Under the pieces are notes generated by a model. The model saw nothing but the letters and a program-made list of their open reading frames with translations, searched no databases and was not told the DNA's origin. This document shows, piece after piece, positions 51,190 through 64,000 of a stretch of 64,000 nt of DNA. This stretch comes from Dipylidium caninum (Eukaryota > Platyhelminthes > Cestoda > Cyclophyllidea > Dipylidiidae), in assembly GCA_017562135.1 (NCBI GenBank), contig QEYB01001642.1, positions 1,116,001 through 1,180,000 on the forward strand, read 5' to 3'. The position numbers and the translations under genes were made by a program. Within the stretch, counting starts at the first letter, position 1; every line of letters begins with the position of its first letter.

Positions 51190-52749
51190 GACGCACGAAA
51201 AGACTGGCAGACACGAGTGACTAAGGCAACAACAGAAATCATAGAACCTTGCACATCATTGGTCTGTTGCAATTGACCAATTATCAAAGGGTTAGACGAC
51301 TTTTTTGTCAGTAATTTCCACTACAAAATATGAAAAACACTTGAAAATTATGAAAACGATCTTTTAAAGCAAAATAAATATGATAAAAAACTAAGTTACA
51401 TGAAAACAATAAACAATTGCTGTGCTAATTTGATAACTTACGAATTATAATGAAGCAGTGAACGCTATCTCAAAGGGGCACACCCAAATACACAGAAGTT
51501 TGGATCAAGAACCTACAGTAAATCGTCGTAACAGAAGCAATTCCAAAATTGTTCCTACTCGCGAAATTAAAGATCTATTCTAAAAGATTTTTTTTTGGAT
51601 TGTAGGAACCACTACCTGGATAAGCGGAAGAACGGGGTGGCAAAAATGAAGACCGCTATTTGACTGCAGAAAACCATTCTTATCATCCAAGAGTTCAGTT
51701 TACGGGAGGTTAAAAATGTAATGTTGACTAATCGGCCGCAATTAACAAGCATCCGAGAAGGCTGCCCGAAAAAAAGTGGCAAATATTATCTGTCTAAAGC
51801 AGTAATTTTCTCGGGGAAAAAGAAGGTAAATAAAAATACAATGAAAAAAGAGAAAAAAACAAATTCGATATTTGTATGTAATCAACAAGCAGACAAAACG
51901 TGCAGCATTGTGCACATTGTATACCACAATAAGTAGGCAAGGGATGAGGTACATTTAGCAAAAATAAAGCGAGTGAAAAAATACTCAGGGTTTGCGAAAC
52001 CTCCGCCATTCTTTGCCGTTAATGCAAAACCTAGAAATTAGTTTATATAGCAAATCACCTCAGATGGATCTCGGGGAAATTAATTTGTTGTTTATGGATA
52101 TGGTAATCGAATTCGCTCCAGTACATTTTTACGTAAAATAATTGAGCATCAATAACGTTGCGTTCATTGTTCTACGCTTCAATATAACGATGAGTACCTA
52201 AACAGGTGAACTGCATTTGTTAATTTTTTTAGACTTGAGAGCATGACGCTTTGCCCGTTAGGTTGCGAGCCCAAACCCTTTCCTACCATGAATATATTAC
52301 AGTAGTCAACGGCAAAATAGTCGTAAACTAAAGTGTTTACAATGTCCCTGTACGAAGGAAAAACAATGTGTGTAACACGTATTGGTCGAGCAAGATATCT
52401 GCTGCATGCGAAAATTAAAACTCTTGTCGTCGATCCCATAGCATTAAAATTCTCCGATATCGGCAAAATAAATTTTTTCATTTAAAATCTTTCAATGCGT
52501 GCGTGGCCTTATAGTGTAGGAAAAATTTTTTTAAGATGTGGAAATAAATATCTCCATCTTGGTATTGAAAAATGCGCGTCCTTTAATGCACCATATTGTA
52601 GATATTGTCAAAATATTTCCTGCCATTTATCGATTTGTTTAATGCTCCCCATTGCCTCGGTTTTTGAAACTGGCGCGCTTCCCTTTTTGAGGTTACTGCA
52701 GTCTGCCTTGATGGAATCCTAGATTTTTTGGGTGGCGAAGAGGTGCTAG
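51190..52749. other. Intergenic DNA between divergent PSMD12 and AK2
   Basis: This is AT-rich sequence with no recognised exon. The open frames on the minus strand around 51742-52009 and 52179-52481 are low-complexity and unlike any family I know. The true 5' exon of AK2, with its ATG, should lie in the right part but could not be fixed. Confidence 0.45.
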
Positions 52750-53560
52750 CATATAGAAGCGTCTAAGACTAATCTTATACTCATTGGCCCCCCCACGGGC
52801 TGCGGTAAGGGTACTCAGGTATGCCGATAATTGCCCGGGATACTCTTCAGGCAATTCGTTCTCAACGGAAAAATATGGCCTGTGTCATTTGTCGACTGGT
52901 GACATGCTCAGAGCAATAACGGCATCTGGCTCAGAAATTGGAAACAGAGTGAAAAAAATAATGGAGAAAGGCCAACTTGTGTCTGATGATATCGTTTGTG
53001 AGTTGATAGACCGTAAATTAGACAGCGCGGAATGTCGAAGAGGCTTTATTCTTGACGGTTTTCCTAGAACAACCCCCCAAGCTGAGAAGGTTTGTCGATT
53101 GTTGTGAAATGTGAGCAAATCCTAGCTGGAAGACTTGTTAAATCGCAGGAACGAAAGTCTCACCGCCGTTTTGGAACTGCAGATTGCCGATGAACTACTT
53201 GTAACTCGAATATGCGGTAGATTGTTTCATGTACCAAGTGGGAGGTCATATCATGAAAAATTCAACCCACCGAAAGTGCCCATGACCGATGATGTACGTA
53301 CACATTTTGCTGATTTAATTTTTTTTGATTTGATGAATATAATTGCAAATCGGGTGTGTTTTAGATCACTGGTGATAGACTCATTCGACGGAATGACGAC
53401 ACCGAGGAAGTTCTTCGTACCGCCTCGTGAATTACATAAGATGGCGTCTAATTTGTTAGAATTTTATCGTAAAAGAAATATTCTCCTTACTCTTGATGCT
53501 TCTCGTGGCATGGATGATGTTTTCAAAAGCTATTACGCAAGGCATCGCAAAGAGAAGTAG
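52750..53560 (+). CDS. AK2: Adenylate kinase 2 (AK2 type, long LID), frame disrupted and 5' end unresolved
   Basis: AK2 converts ATP + AMP to 2 ADP, usually in the mitochondrial intermembrane space. Exon pieces are 52750-52818, 52851-53089, 53126-53293 and 53365-53560 (TAG), separated by introns of 32, 36 and 71 nt. Motifs are the P-loop [56 protein letters not shown], the LID segment [20 protein letters not shown], then [12 protein letters not shown] and LLEFYRKRN. The P-loop appears to have one residue more than the usual GPPGxGKGTQ. Three single-base deletions break the frame, near 52851-52858, 53419-53422 and 53437-53440. The first could instead be a mis-drawn splice. The initiating ATG must be in an upstream exon. 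A mitochondrial or cytosolic location cannot be decided. Confidence 0.9.
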
Positions 53561-54228
53561 GAGAGGTGTTTTTTTCCTCATGCAGACATTTTTCTTGTCG
53601 TTGCAAAAAGATAAACTTCGTGTATATATTTTTTCGTAATGACGAGAAATTGAATTATCGTTTACCCAGGTTTTTTGAAACTGTGTTTACTTGAAATGGC
53701 TCAAGATTGGCGTAAACTTTTTTTTGAATCTTTTGTAAGACAACAGCCTTATCACTGCAATTAAATCCTTTACTCTCATTTTACGAAGTGGTTTGTGCTT
53801 CGTTTTAATTGCCGCTTGCACCCATTTCAAAATCGAACAGGATTAAAAACTTTGATTGCATTTGATCGATGTTAGGTTTCTTGATTTTCCGCATTTTATT
53901 TATCCATCTGGGGTGTAAGTTAGCCTTTTATTAAAATAGCTGGTGAGGACTTTTGAAATTTTGCACCCAAAATACTGCCCGATTGCTTTTGACTCTCTTA
54001 GTGCAATACTTTGAATGTAGTAGGATGAAATGTTTGCACCGCGCCCGGCTATTTGATCATTCTCTCGATATTCGCTTCCGATATTTGTGTTTCATTATTG
54101 CTCTAAACTACTTTCCACGCAATAAATCGCCAAAATTGGTTCGTTGCAGTTTTCTGTAACGTTGTCGACATAGCACATTACCCAACCATTAGTATGCCAC
54201 ACCTATCCAACACGCTAAAATCGACTAA

Positions 54229-54480
54229 ATGCTTATGCACTTGTGTGAAATCTCCAATTATTTAACGGAAAGCTGGGAGTTTAAGGGGCCCCAAAACTTA
54301 TTTATTATGAAGGGTGATACACGAATGCATCGCATGATGCCCGAAGAACGCTACAGACAATTCAGTAAGTGTTTCATATGTACTTGCTGTGTTGCAGACC
54401 AGCACCGCAACTAACTTCAAGAGTTCTACTTCTGCGGTGAAGTGTATCGAAGACGCATTGGGCAAAACGTGACAAACTTC
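54229..54480 (+). CDS. Unrecognised short coding candidate
   Basis: An open frame (exon about 54229-54364) contains YLTESWEFKGPQNLFIMKGD and MMPEERYRQF. It ends at a GTAAGT donor, followed after a 33-nt intron (54365-54397, ending TTGCAG) by a frame reading LQEFYFCGEVYRRRIGQNV and a stop. The intron size matches the mini-introns of the neighbouring genes and the composition is protein-like. However, an in-frame TAA at 54410-54412 interrupts it, and I recognise no family. A further short exon-like stretch (FQKKYERRERR, about 54697-54731) may or may not belong to it. Confidence 0.3.
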
Positions 54481-54731
54481 TAAATCTGACTATTGCAAGC
54501 GAATGTTACGGTTAAGGACAAGCCGCTCAAAGTTAGAGTAAAGTTTTTCGCCATTTGAAACCAAAAAAAAGCCTCCAACCGAGAAAACAAAAAAGTAGAA
54601 ACACAAGTGCGTTTGGTTGCGGGCTTTGGATAATAGGCAGTCCCCGATCGCGCGATTAATTGGTTTATTTTGAAGAGACACTTGTCTTATAACAGGAAAA
54701 TTCCAAAAGAAGTATGAGAGGCGGGAACGAA

Positions 54732-56141
54732 GGTAAGAATCTTAGTATGAACGAGACACCTGAGAAGGGCAGAAGTGCGATTAACACGGGCCGCAATTAC
54801 TACCCGACAAGGACTGGTATTCTCATCGATAAATTTGTAATCAGGGCTTCCCAAGTTCCGTCGAAGCGGCCTTTCCGAATTCGTCGCGGAGAACATCGAA
54901 AATTGGCTACCGTGGCAGGCCAGTAATAGCCACGAATTCACCAGCAATCAGAGCGATTGACGAACACACCTAAGATTAAAAGACAATTAAGAACGCAGTC
55001 TCCAAGTTTGGCGAGAAATCCTCAAAATACCAACCTAAGTGGGTACATATGCCCACACAAACTAGCCACTTCTGGATCTTGACGCGCTTGCTTAACAGGT
55101 CTGGGGGCTCACCGAGCTCGCCGAGAGGAAACACAACGTCACTGGTCAATCATAGACTGATGGCCGGCTGTCGGACCAAAGCAGGGGCTTGCTGTCTCCA
55201 CTTAAGAAACAACATTCTTTCCCTCAGGAATATTAGATAAAATTTATTTATATAACATTAGCGACAGCTAAAGTTGAAGCTGAAGGTCCAAGAGTTTGAA
55301 CAATGGGTGATTAGTGTGTTTGGCCGGCAGTAGATAGCCAATACAAGTCCCAGCTAAAATTCCAATAATAATTAGGTTTCATAAATGCACATATCAATCA
55401 AAAAGTTAGACACTGGGCTCACGAAAGCCGTCATCATATAGGTGAACAGCTTTACGATTTAACCTCAGTGCTGGCAGGAAATTATTTAGCTCCTTTGTGG
55501 ATCTCCCACGCGATATCCGTCAAAATTTGGGACCTTGGTAACGTCAGACATGACGAATGAGGAATTTGCTGAAACATTTAACACATAAACGTTGAATATG
55601 TACATAACCGCAGTTGCCAGACAATCACCATCGACATTTTGCCTTGCGAAAAAAAATGGTGCGCAAACCCGAGGGCCGAAAGAAGGGGAACATTACGAAA
55701 AGCGCTGCTTGACGCTTATTACTCAAAAGTTTGTGCGCGTACTATAGTGCAAGAGGAACACGACTTCGCAGTAGAAAGCAATCGCCAAGGAAGCCAAATC
55801 TAGAATCCATTAAGCCGCACAGAGAGCAGACTATTGGCCGGTACAAGCGACACAACATCACAATATGCGCAAGAACAAATCATTCGCATAGTACTAAATT
55901 CAAACAGCTTTTTAAGAAAAACAGCGAACACTGATAAAGAGAAGCACATCCCGTTTACTTCAGCAATGAATAAGTACCGACCCACCAAAAAAACTAAAAA
56001 TGTGTCACAGTCGGCCCGCGGAGCCACGCAAACACCCCAACAGAGCGCACATACTATACAAGCACCAAAAAGCGAGAGACATAAAACGCCGTCAACACAT
56101 AATACTGAAGACAAACTAACAAATCAGGGGATTAGAAAACA
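54732..56141. other. AT-rich interval without a recognised gene
   Basis: Nothing I recognise is encoded here. The 125-codon + strand frame at 55834-56211 is Thr/Gln/Lys-rich and overlaps the real CPSF4 last exon on the opposite strand, so I do not call it. A 71-codon frame at 54714-54926 has no family signature. Confidence 0.4.
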
Positions 56142-57529
56142 TCACGGCAGTGTTACTGATTGGGACGCAGGGCACTTCTCGTTCGAACCCTTACTGAGGA
56201 AAGCAAGATAGCCTTTTGTACACCAATTATTTCAGCCAGTAATAGCCCTTATCTCCACATTTGTAGCACGTGGACTTCATCAAGTGGTTCTGTTGTCGCT
56301 GGGAAATTCCAGCATGCTTAAGATTAAACTCCCATCCGCCGGTCTCCAGAACCCTGAGAGAATGAATTGTTGCGTTGCTTAGAAGCGAGCGGATTTGAAT
56401 AGGAAGAAGAGGTTGATAGCGTAGAGGATTGTTTTGAAGGCGCTGCCGCGTTCTGCCAAAGGCAATTTATGACAAAAATTGCACTTTGACCTCTTTCTTC
56501 TAAAACAGGAAAAAAGAAAAAGAAATGAATAAAATCTCTAATTGTCTAACTCCGATGAAAGATTAAGGAATATAAAAATGAGATAAAAAAAAACTGCGCC
56601 TTAGATAATTCAATACAACCAATTGAATGTAGCGTCGCGAAATCGAAAAAAGAATTAATAAAAAAATTGACAAACCAAAGAAAATAGTCCAACCAAAAGA
56701 AAGCAAAAAAATAAATAAAAATGACAATATATAAAACGGAATAAGAGAAACTATCAAAACAACAGGAAAGCGCAAATGAGCATTACAAGAAATATAATGA
56801 AAAAAGGACAGATAAACACAGGGTTAACGTACTTAACCATGTAGTGCAAATCACATTTTTGTTTGTGGTGTTTCTTGATCGATCCAGAAGGGCCACATTT
56901 AGACTATAACATAGATATAATATGAAAATGCCTTTACTAGCTTGTTTGCATTCAGTCACGGACAATAAACCGTTAATAAATTCTGACATAGACCACGTCG
57001 ACGTGTCGGTTACGCAAGCGGACCTAATTTCAACTATCAAAAAATAAATGGATTACCATTCGACAAAAGCCTCCGCAACCAGGCACAAATCTTGAAATTT
57101 TGGAGCGGATCCACGTGTATAAAATTGACACTCCTTATTCAACATAACCTTATTTAACGCTGTCACACTGTAAATACGCTGAGGTCATACCAAACCTTGA
57201 AAAAAAAAATAAGCATTCTGGCAATTTTAGATTTCAATTCATAGACATGCAGAAAGTCGCAGTCGTCTCCTTTCTTGCAATAAAAGGAACCCTCGTACCA
57301 ATGTTTGCAAACAACCGTCTTGTCGCCTTTGATGTGACGAAACGGACATCGTAGTACTCACCGCAAGAATTCGTGAGGAAGAATGTACAGACGACCGGCT
57401 CCGCTTCTGCAAAATGTCACCAATGACAATCTTCAAATCTTTACTATTCATCGTGCGGAACGGATAGGCTTCCAATGTCCAATTTGGTGCTCCAATTGGT
57501 AACTTAAAGAAAATCTGAGTCAGATACAT
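56142..57529 (-). CDS. CPSF4: CPSF4 / CPSF30, mRNA 3'-end processing CCCH zinc-finger protein, frame disrupted
   Basis: CPSF30 recognises the AAUAAA polyadenylation signal within the CPSF complex. Reading the minus strand gives, in order, VCTFFLTNSCGEYY, CPFRHIKGDKTVVCKHW and CKKGDDCDFLHVYEL (fingers 1-2, about 57400-57240). LPECLFFFSRFG, NKECQFL, HVDPLQNFKICAWLRR and RRRGLCQNLL (fingers 3-5) occupy about 57230-56930. A last exon 56452-56142 encodes a Ser-rich linker, a zinc knuckle CYKCGDKG and CTKGYLAFLS before TGA. Order and spacing match CPSF4. The frame shifts repeatedly, for example near 57404, 57350, 57200 and 57115, so no single uninterrupted frame exists. The histidine of the knuckle reads Tyr. 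The start is uncertain: ATG at 57529 or 57449-57451. Noisy consensus or a pseudogene are both possible; conservation of every finger favours noise. Confidence 0.85.
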
Positions 57530-58463
57530 CGCCTAGAAGAAACTCCATTACTCCCGAGCGCAGACCCGAAGGACGCTCAATTCCAGGCCTCAGTAGTAGT
57601 ATTGGCTCTGCCGGAACTATGCGTTCAAGGTCGCAAAGGGATCCGGACGAAATTAATACCGAAATATCCATCTAAAATTCCGTCACTATGCTATTTTGGC
57701 AGATGCATTTTCTATTCATTTAGTGTGTGTGTATTATAGTGGCGGGATTACGAGATCTTCGAGCTTCAACCATCAAATGAAATCGTTTGGTCCTTTCAGG
57801 CAAGTTTTACCATCCCTAGCGGAGAGGAAATTAAAGAGTTTCCTTTCAGCGCGAAGGTTTCGGTTACCATTAACACGGCAAATACGTCGGCTTTGACAGA
57901 GGACATCGTTTCCACCTTGATGTCCATTTGGAGCAACTGAATTTATGAGGGAAAATCACTGGATCATGCACTGGCGACATATTTTATAAGGTGCAGCCTC
58001 GTCGCAGGCCATATGTGTAATTGATGATTAGTTTTGCGACTTCGCCAACTCACTTTCTGGCATTGAAACAGGCTAAATGGAGCCTGCTATAACTGCGACA
58101 AAACGAGGTTAATTTAATATGCAAGTGGGATCTGGCCTTTCTCTACGTGAGCAGTGATGGTCTCTCTCTCAAACCGCTCGAGCCGTAATGATTGGCCTAA
58201 TCGTACCGTAGTCCAAAATTGCAAGATAATGTGAGAGAGTGGTTGTACTACCAGGCTTGTGCCAAATTTAGCCTGGGACTTCTTTGAAACAACTCAGAGA
58301 AGATTTCACCTAAGTCCCGGGTATAATTTGCTTCCTAGTACATTCATTTAGCCGGCCCAACGACACAGTCCCTAACCATATTCGCTTGCTAAACAGCTTT
58401 ACTGTCACTTTAACTCGGCGAAACAAAGTGCCGAAAAATACATGGGACAGTTGTGCAAAGGAG
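57530..58463. other. Intergenic DNA between CPSF4 and the homeobox frame
   Basis: No recognised coding sequence. The short + frame at 57696-57896 has no family signature. The region should contain the CPSF4 promoter. Confidence 0.4.
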
Positions 58464-58685
58464 ATGCCTTCAAGGACTCCTCCCAATAAACCAACACGAT
58501 TTGGTTTCAACGCGCATCAACTGACCGGACTAGAGAAGGAGTTCCACTTTACGCACTACCCTGCACCAACGCGTCATTGTGAGATCGCTGTTGAGTTGGG
58601 CATTACCGAAACTCAAGCAAAGATTTGGTTCCAGAACAGAGGCATTGAGCTTAAGAAACTTATCTGGACCAATAGGCAATTTTGA
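58464..58685 (+). CDS. Labial/Hox1-like homeobox exon or fragment with altered recognition-helix residues
   Basis: The frame is open from about 58386; its first true ATG is at 58464 and TGA is at 58683-58685. The homeodomain spans about 58485-58664. QLTGLEKEFHF and ITETQAKIWFQNR match Hox1/labial best, since the Hox1 class reads QLTELEKEFHF and NETQVKIWFQNR. A TW pair upstream (about 58440) may be a relic of the hexapeptide. Conserved core residues R5, L16, F20, W48, F49, Q50 and N51 are kept. Normally invariant or basic positions differ: position 26 is Pro, 31 is His, 53 is Gly and 55 is Glu. The protein ends soon after the homeodomain. No other Hox exon is visible nearby. It could be the last exon of a diverged Hox1 gene or a decaying copy; translation from 58464 alone would give about 73 residues. 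Confidence 0.6.
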   Translation: MPSRTPPNKPTRFGFNAHQLTGLEKEFHFTHYPAPTRHCEIAVELGITETQAKIWFQNRGIELKKLIWTNRQF

Positions 58686-61600
58686 TTTGACTATTGTGAA
58701 TGACAACCTCTGCCATTCTACTGCGCCAGTCTTTGTTGTGAGCACATAAAAAACACAAATCACATAGGTTCTGCTTCACTGCTTCTGGCTGTGCGACGAT
58801 TGACTACGGAGAGCGCCAGAACTAGAGCCATTTCCTTCCCATTATGGGGGTCGGGGGTACCTTGCATTAGCGGTTTTGGCCTGGTGGGAAGTATACTCTT
58901 AAGTCAAGTGGAAGAGAAATACATTTCACTTATTTTGGGGATAAATAGTTTAAATGGCATCAAAAGTCCCTAAATATGCTCTCAGACGTAGACTTTCGAG
59001 CGATAATGCACATTCAGCCGGACCGAATTTTGCAAAATATCCAACCTTGGCCCCATGAAAATAAGCTATGAAAAAAATTGTTTGTCGGCAGTTTAAATTA
59101 CGCACCAAAGATGACGTGTCACAATGGATGCAGGCTTTCCCTTCGCCTCACAGTGTGGAAGTTTCGTCTCAAGTGCGCAGTGAGTACGGCGTTTTACCTG
59201 CGACCCCGCTTTGCAGTCCAGATTTTTGAATAGTTGCAATTGAAGCGTTTGCTGCACGCTATTACGCATTAATGCACCAGATACCACCGTAATTTTAGCG
59301 TCGGAATCAACGACTCATGACTTGGAAGAAGTCATGTGGCCTACAGGAATTGTTCCACCGTTTTGAATGTAATACCTGTTCGCTTTTGATTGCCAGATGA
59401 TTTGTGTCTCAATCCATGCTCTCTCGTGCACGCATGTTCAGTACCTGCTTTTTGCCTCAATGCCACAAGGCATAAGGGAATTATGCTTAAAAAAGGACAC
59501 CAGTCAGTCAGTCTTTTAAGATGCAGTTATATAAAAAAATCATTGGGAACTTGAATGGGATTTCTATCTGGCTTATGTGGCCACGAGCATAGCTGCGTAT
59601 AGCTTCGGGCATAAAAGTTTTGAAATGCTTTGTGTACTCAAATGTAGGTAAGCACTTGATTCAAGAGGCTCTATTCGACCCTCATAAAGCAGAAGATTCT
59701 TTACGCCTGGAAGCAGCGTTGTCATTTCGATTCTCCTGTATTTTTGCGCGAGAGCAGAAAGACTCTTTTTCACCTTCAACACTTGTCCACTTTAATTAAA
59801 GCTTCAAACATTTGGCATGGATATGAATGCAGTGTTTCTGAGAAATTTAAAATAAGTATTCTCCTTGTGCTCCCACTTTCAGATGCTGCGTTACGTAAGT
59901 GCAGTACTTCCAGAGAATACTTCTTAGTTCAGACGAATCAATGAATCCTCAATTCATGTTAGTCTTCTGCTTCACTCCGGCTGTAATTGATAGGAGTTTG
60001 CGTAGAATGCATAATGTGAGGTGATACGTTCACATTTTATCACACGAACCTTAGTGTATGTGACGATAAGAAGAAGAATACAGCGAATTACGTTCTTGTG
60101 CACCTGTGCAGCGTGATTTCCCAAGCATCCTATTGTAGGTGGACAGTGTTTCGTTAATATGTTGAATTGCTATGACGGACGAACAGTCTCCGTGGAGCAT
60201 AGTGGATAATGGAGTAAATGGTTATGGTGACAGACATCGGCTTGACATGAGCTTAAAACTGGGACCCAAATGCAGAAAGCACTTAAGACTTCCTCACTCT
60301 GTCCACTCCTCATAACTGACCGACGGACAGACTTGGAGCAAATACCGTCAGCTACTAAATGCAGGGTCAAGCAAACTGCCGCAGAGTACTGAATTTCTCG
60401 GGATATGTCGGCAAAATGTCTACGGTCGATAGACGAGCATACATAAATTACCACAGACGCATGAAAGCGTGACAAACTTTGGATAAATTTCCAAATTTAT
60501 CTTTATACATTACTTGTCAATGGGGTATCTAGGCATTTTGGCTAATACCCAGACCGGGGAGTAAAGTTGTGCAAAATTCTAAAGATGAAGCAAAATCATG
60601 GTTCTTCTCATCGTTACAGTGTACAAGGTTACAGGATCGTACATTTGTCGTGCAAATTGTGCTAGTCGAGGACTATAGTTCGGCAAAATCTAACCCTGCT
60701 TTTGAGTGTTTGAAAGAATGTAATGTATAACTCGTCCCGAGGCACCCCCTGGCGAGAAGGCAAGTTTCTTATTTTTTTTTTTCTACCAAAACTTGTTTCT
60801 CCCTTGAAACACCCATACGGTACCGCGAATATTTTTATAAATCTCCTGGGGCAATTAACGCGTGTAGGAACCAGGAAATAAAATAGTTATTTGGGATACT
60901 TTTATTCCGTTAGTTTATTATTGGCCATCTGCATGACCTATGTACGCAAACTCATTGCCGTCAGCCCTGCGATGTCAGCTACAGAAAGGAAAATAAACAT
61001 ATTTAATTAGATCACATCCCAAATGATTAAAATCAAGGTACATCACTTTGGCAAAAATCAATATTTGACGGAATGTGCCCCATTTGAAACAGTATAGAGA
61101 ATTGATAAGGCGTACAATACTCTGGAATGCCCGAATCAGTTATAAAATAGAGAAAAGAAAAATGTTTTTGTTTACCACCGCGTAATTTTATTTGTGAGGT
61201 AAAGAAAGTCGATGGCAGTGTTAAAATAATTTCAGGGCGACAGACGAGGAGTAAGAGTATAAATCAGGATCACAACCATTGAAATAAAGATTGGAATTTG
61301 GGATTCGTTTTGGCAAAGTTCTGATCAAATTCACTTAATGTATCTGCACTGAAAACATTCATGCGCGGACATGTTTATAGTAGTAGACGGAGGATAGAAA
61401 AGGATTTCGACTCAGAATACAACTTTAATTTGATATAAATAACCCTAGGCTAAAGCCTCACCAATGATGTAAGGGTTTCAAAAAAGAGTTTAGTTTTGCT
61501 GTAGCGCTGACTCGAGACCACCGAGCAAAATCGGTGCGAGTGTGAATGAAGAAGCGCTATGTAAAATATTCTTGAAACAACAAATTCTTAAAAAGTGGTA

Positions 61601-61823
61601 CGTTGGATTCGGCAAGATACGCTCATGTGTAAAATGCGACGGGTTTTCAACAGCTCAGGCTCAATAATCTTAATAGATTTTAGACTTAAAAGTGTGACTC
61701 ACTTACAAATGTTGTGCCTTAAAGCGATTACGCTAGGTGCAACACCCATGTAATTATATACCTCTAAACTTTTCATTACCAGCTTTCTGAAGCGCGTCGT
61801 GTGAACATTGGCTGTTTGTCCAG
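58686..61823. other. About 3.1 kb AT-rich DNA without recognised genes
   Basis: Open frames are short and resemble no family on either strand. The right end should contain the missing 5' exon or exons of CARM1, but none can be chosen with confidence. Confidence 0.45.
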
Positions 61824-63938
<2,115 letters not shown>

Positions 63939-64000
63939 GTGGGTAAAATTATTTTACGGTAAACTTAATTCAAAAAGCATACTTTTTATGAATCAAGTTG

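Noticed and set aside
53135..53560. AK2 3' part as one uninterrupted 141-codon frame
   Set aside because: The frame stays open only by reading through the 71-nt intron 53294-53364 and across two indels; the middle part does not resemble adenylate kinase.
56175..56195. GTTCGAACC motif resembling a tRNA T-loop
   Set aside because: It lies in the CPSF4 last exon and no acceptor stem or anticodon arm can be built around it.
55834..56211. 125-codon + strand open frame
   Set aside because: Its 3' end is antisense to the CPSF4 last exon, which has clear zinc-knuckle homology. Thr/Gln/Lys-rich composition alone is not enough to call a gene.

Overview
The window is nuclear DNA of an invertebrate animal. 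Its genes are intron-rich, have GT-AG splice sites, and encode metazoan protein families. A parasitic or free-living flatworm is my best guess, based on divergent housekeeping proteins and very short introns of about 32 nt. That is inference; no sequence search was possible. There are no bacterial, viral or CRISPR-like features.

Layout. (1) 1-17839, + strand: the 3' part of a hemicentin gene encoding Ig domains, TSP1 repeats, a nidogen G2F domain, calcium-binding EGF domains and a fibulin-type C-terminal module. Intron phases are consistent throughout except at one single-base frame break. (2) 17840-28760: GC-rich DNA with no recognisable gene. (3) 28761-37052, +: an RGS-domain gene of five coding exons. 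(4) 39106-41636, -: a membrane-anchored SDR (retinol-dehydrogenase-like) that has lost its Rossmann glycines and its catalytic Asn and Tyr. (5) 42765-43689, +: a Yippee-like (YPEL5-type) gene. (6) 44363-48685, +: a secreted M14 metallocarboxypeptidase of the CPE/N/D group. (7) 49314-51189, -: proteasome lid subunit PSMD12/RPN5. (8) about 52750-53560, +: adenylate kinase 2. (9) 54229-54480, +: an unrecognised short candidate. (10) 56142-57529, -: CPSF4/CPSF30. (11) 58464-58685, +: a labial/Hox1-like homeobox with altered key residues. (12) 61824-63938 and beyond, +: CARM1/PRMT4, running off the window.

Three contrasts divide the window. By eye, the first ~37 kb is visibly more GC-rich, in both coding and non-coding DNA, than the rest. 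The hemicentin introns are about 74 nt or longer, whereas PSMD12, AK2 and CARM1 carry several introns of 31-36 nt. Genes right of 49 kb contain many single-base frame breaks, mostly at short homopolymers, while genes at 28-48.7 kb have none and hemicentin has one. The simplest reading is poor consensus sequence in the right part, with pseudogenes as the alternative.

I found no convincing undescribed multi-gene system. The neighbours are functionally unrelated, as expected for an animal chromosome. The best biological leads are the predicted SDR pseudoenzyme, the CxC instead of CxxC in the Yippee protein, the ~45-residue insertion in the CARM1 core, the degenerate Hox1-like homeobox and the mini-intron cluster.
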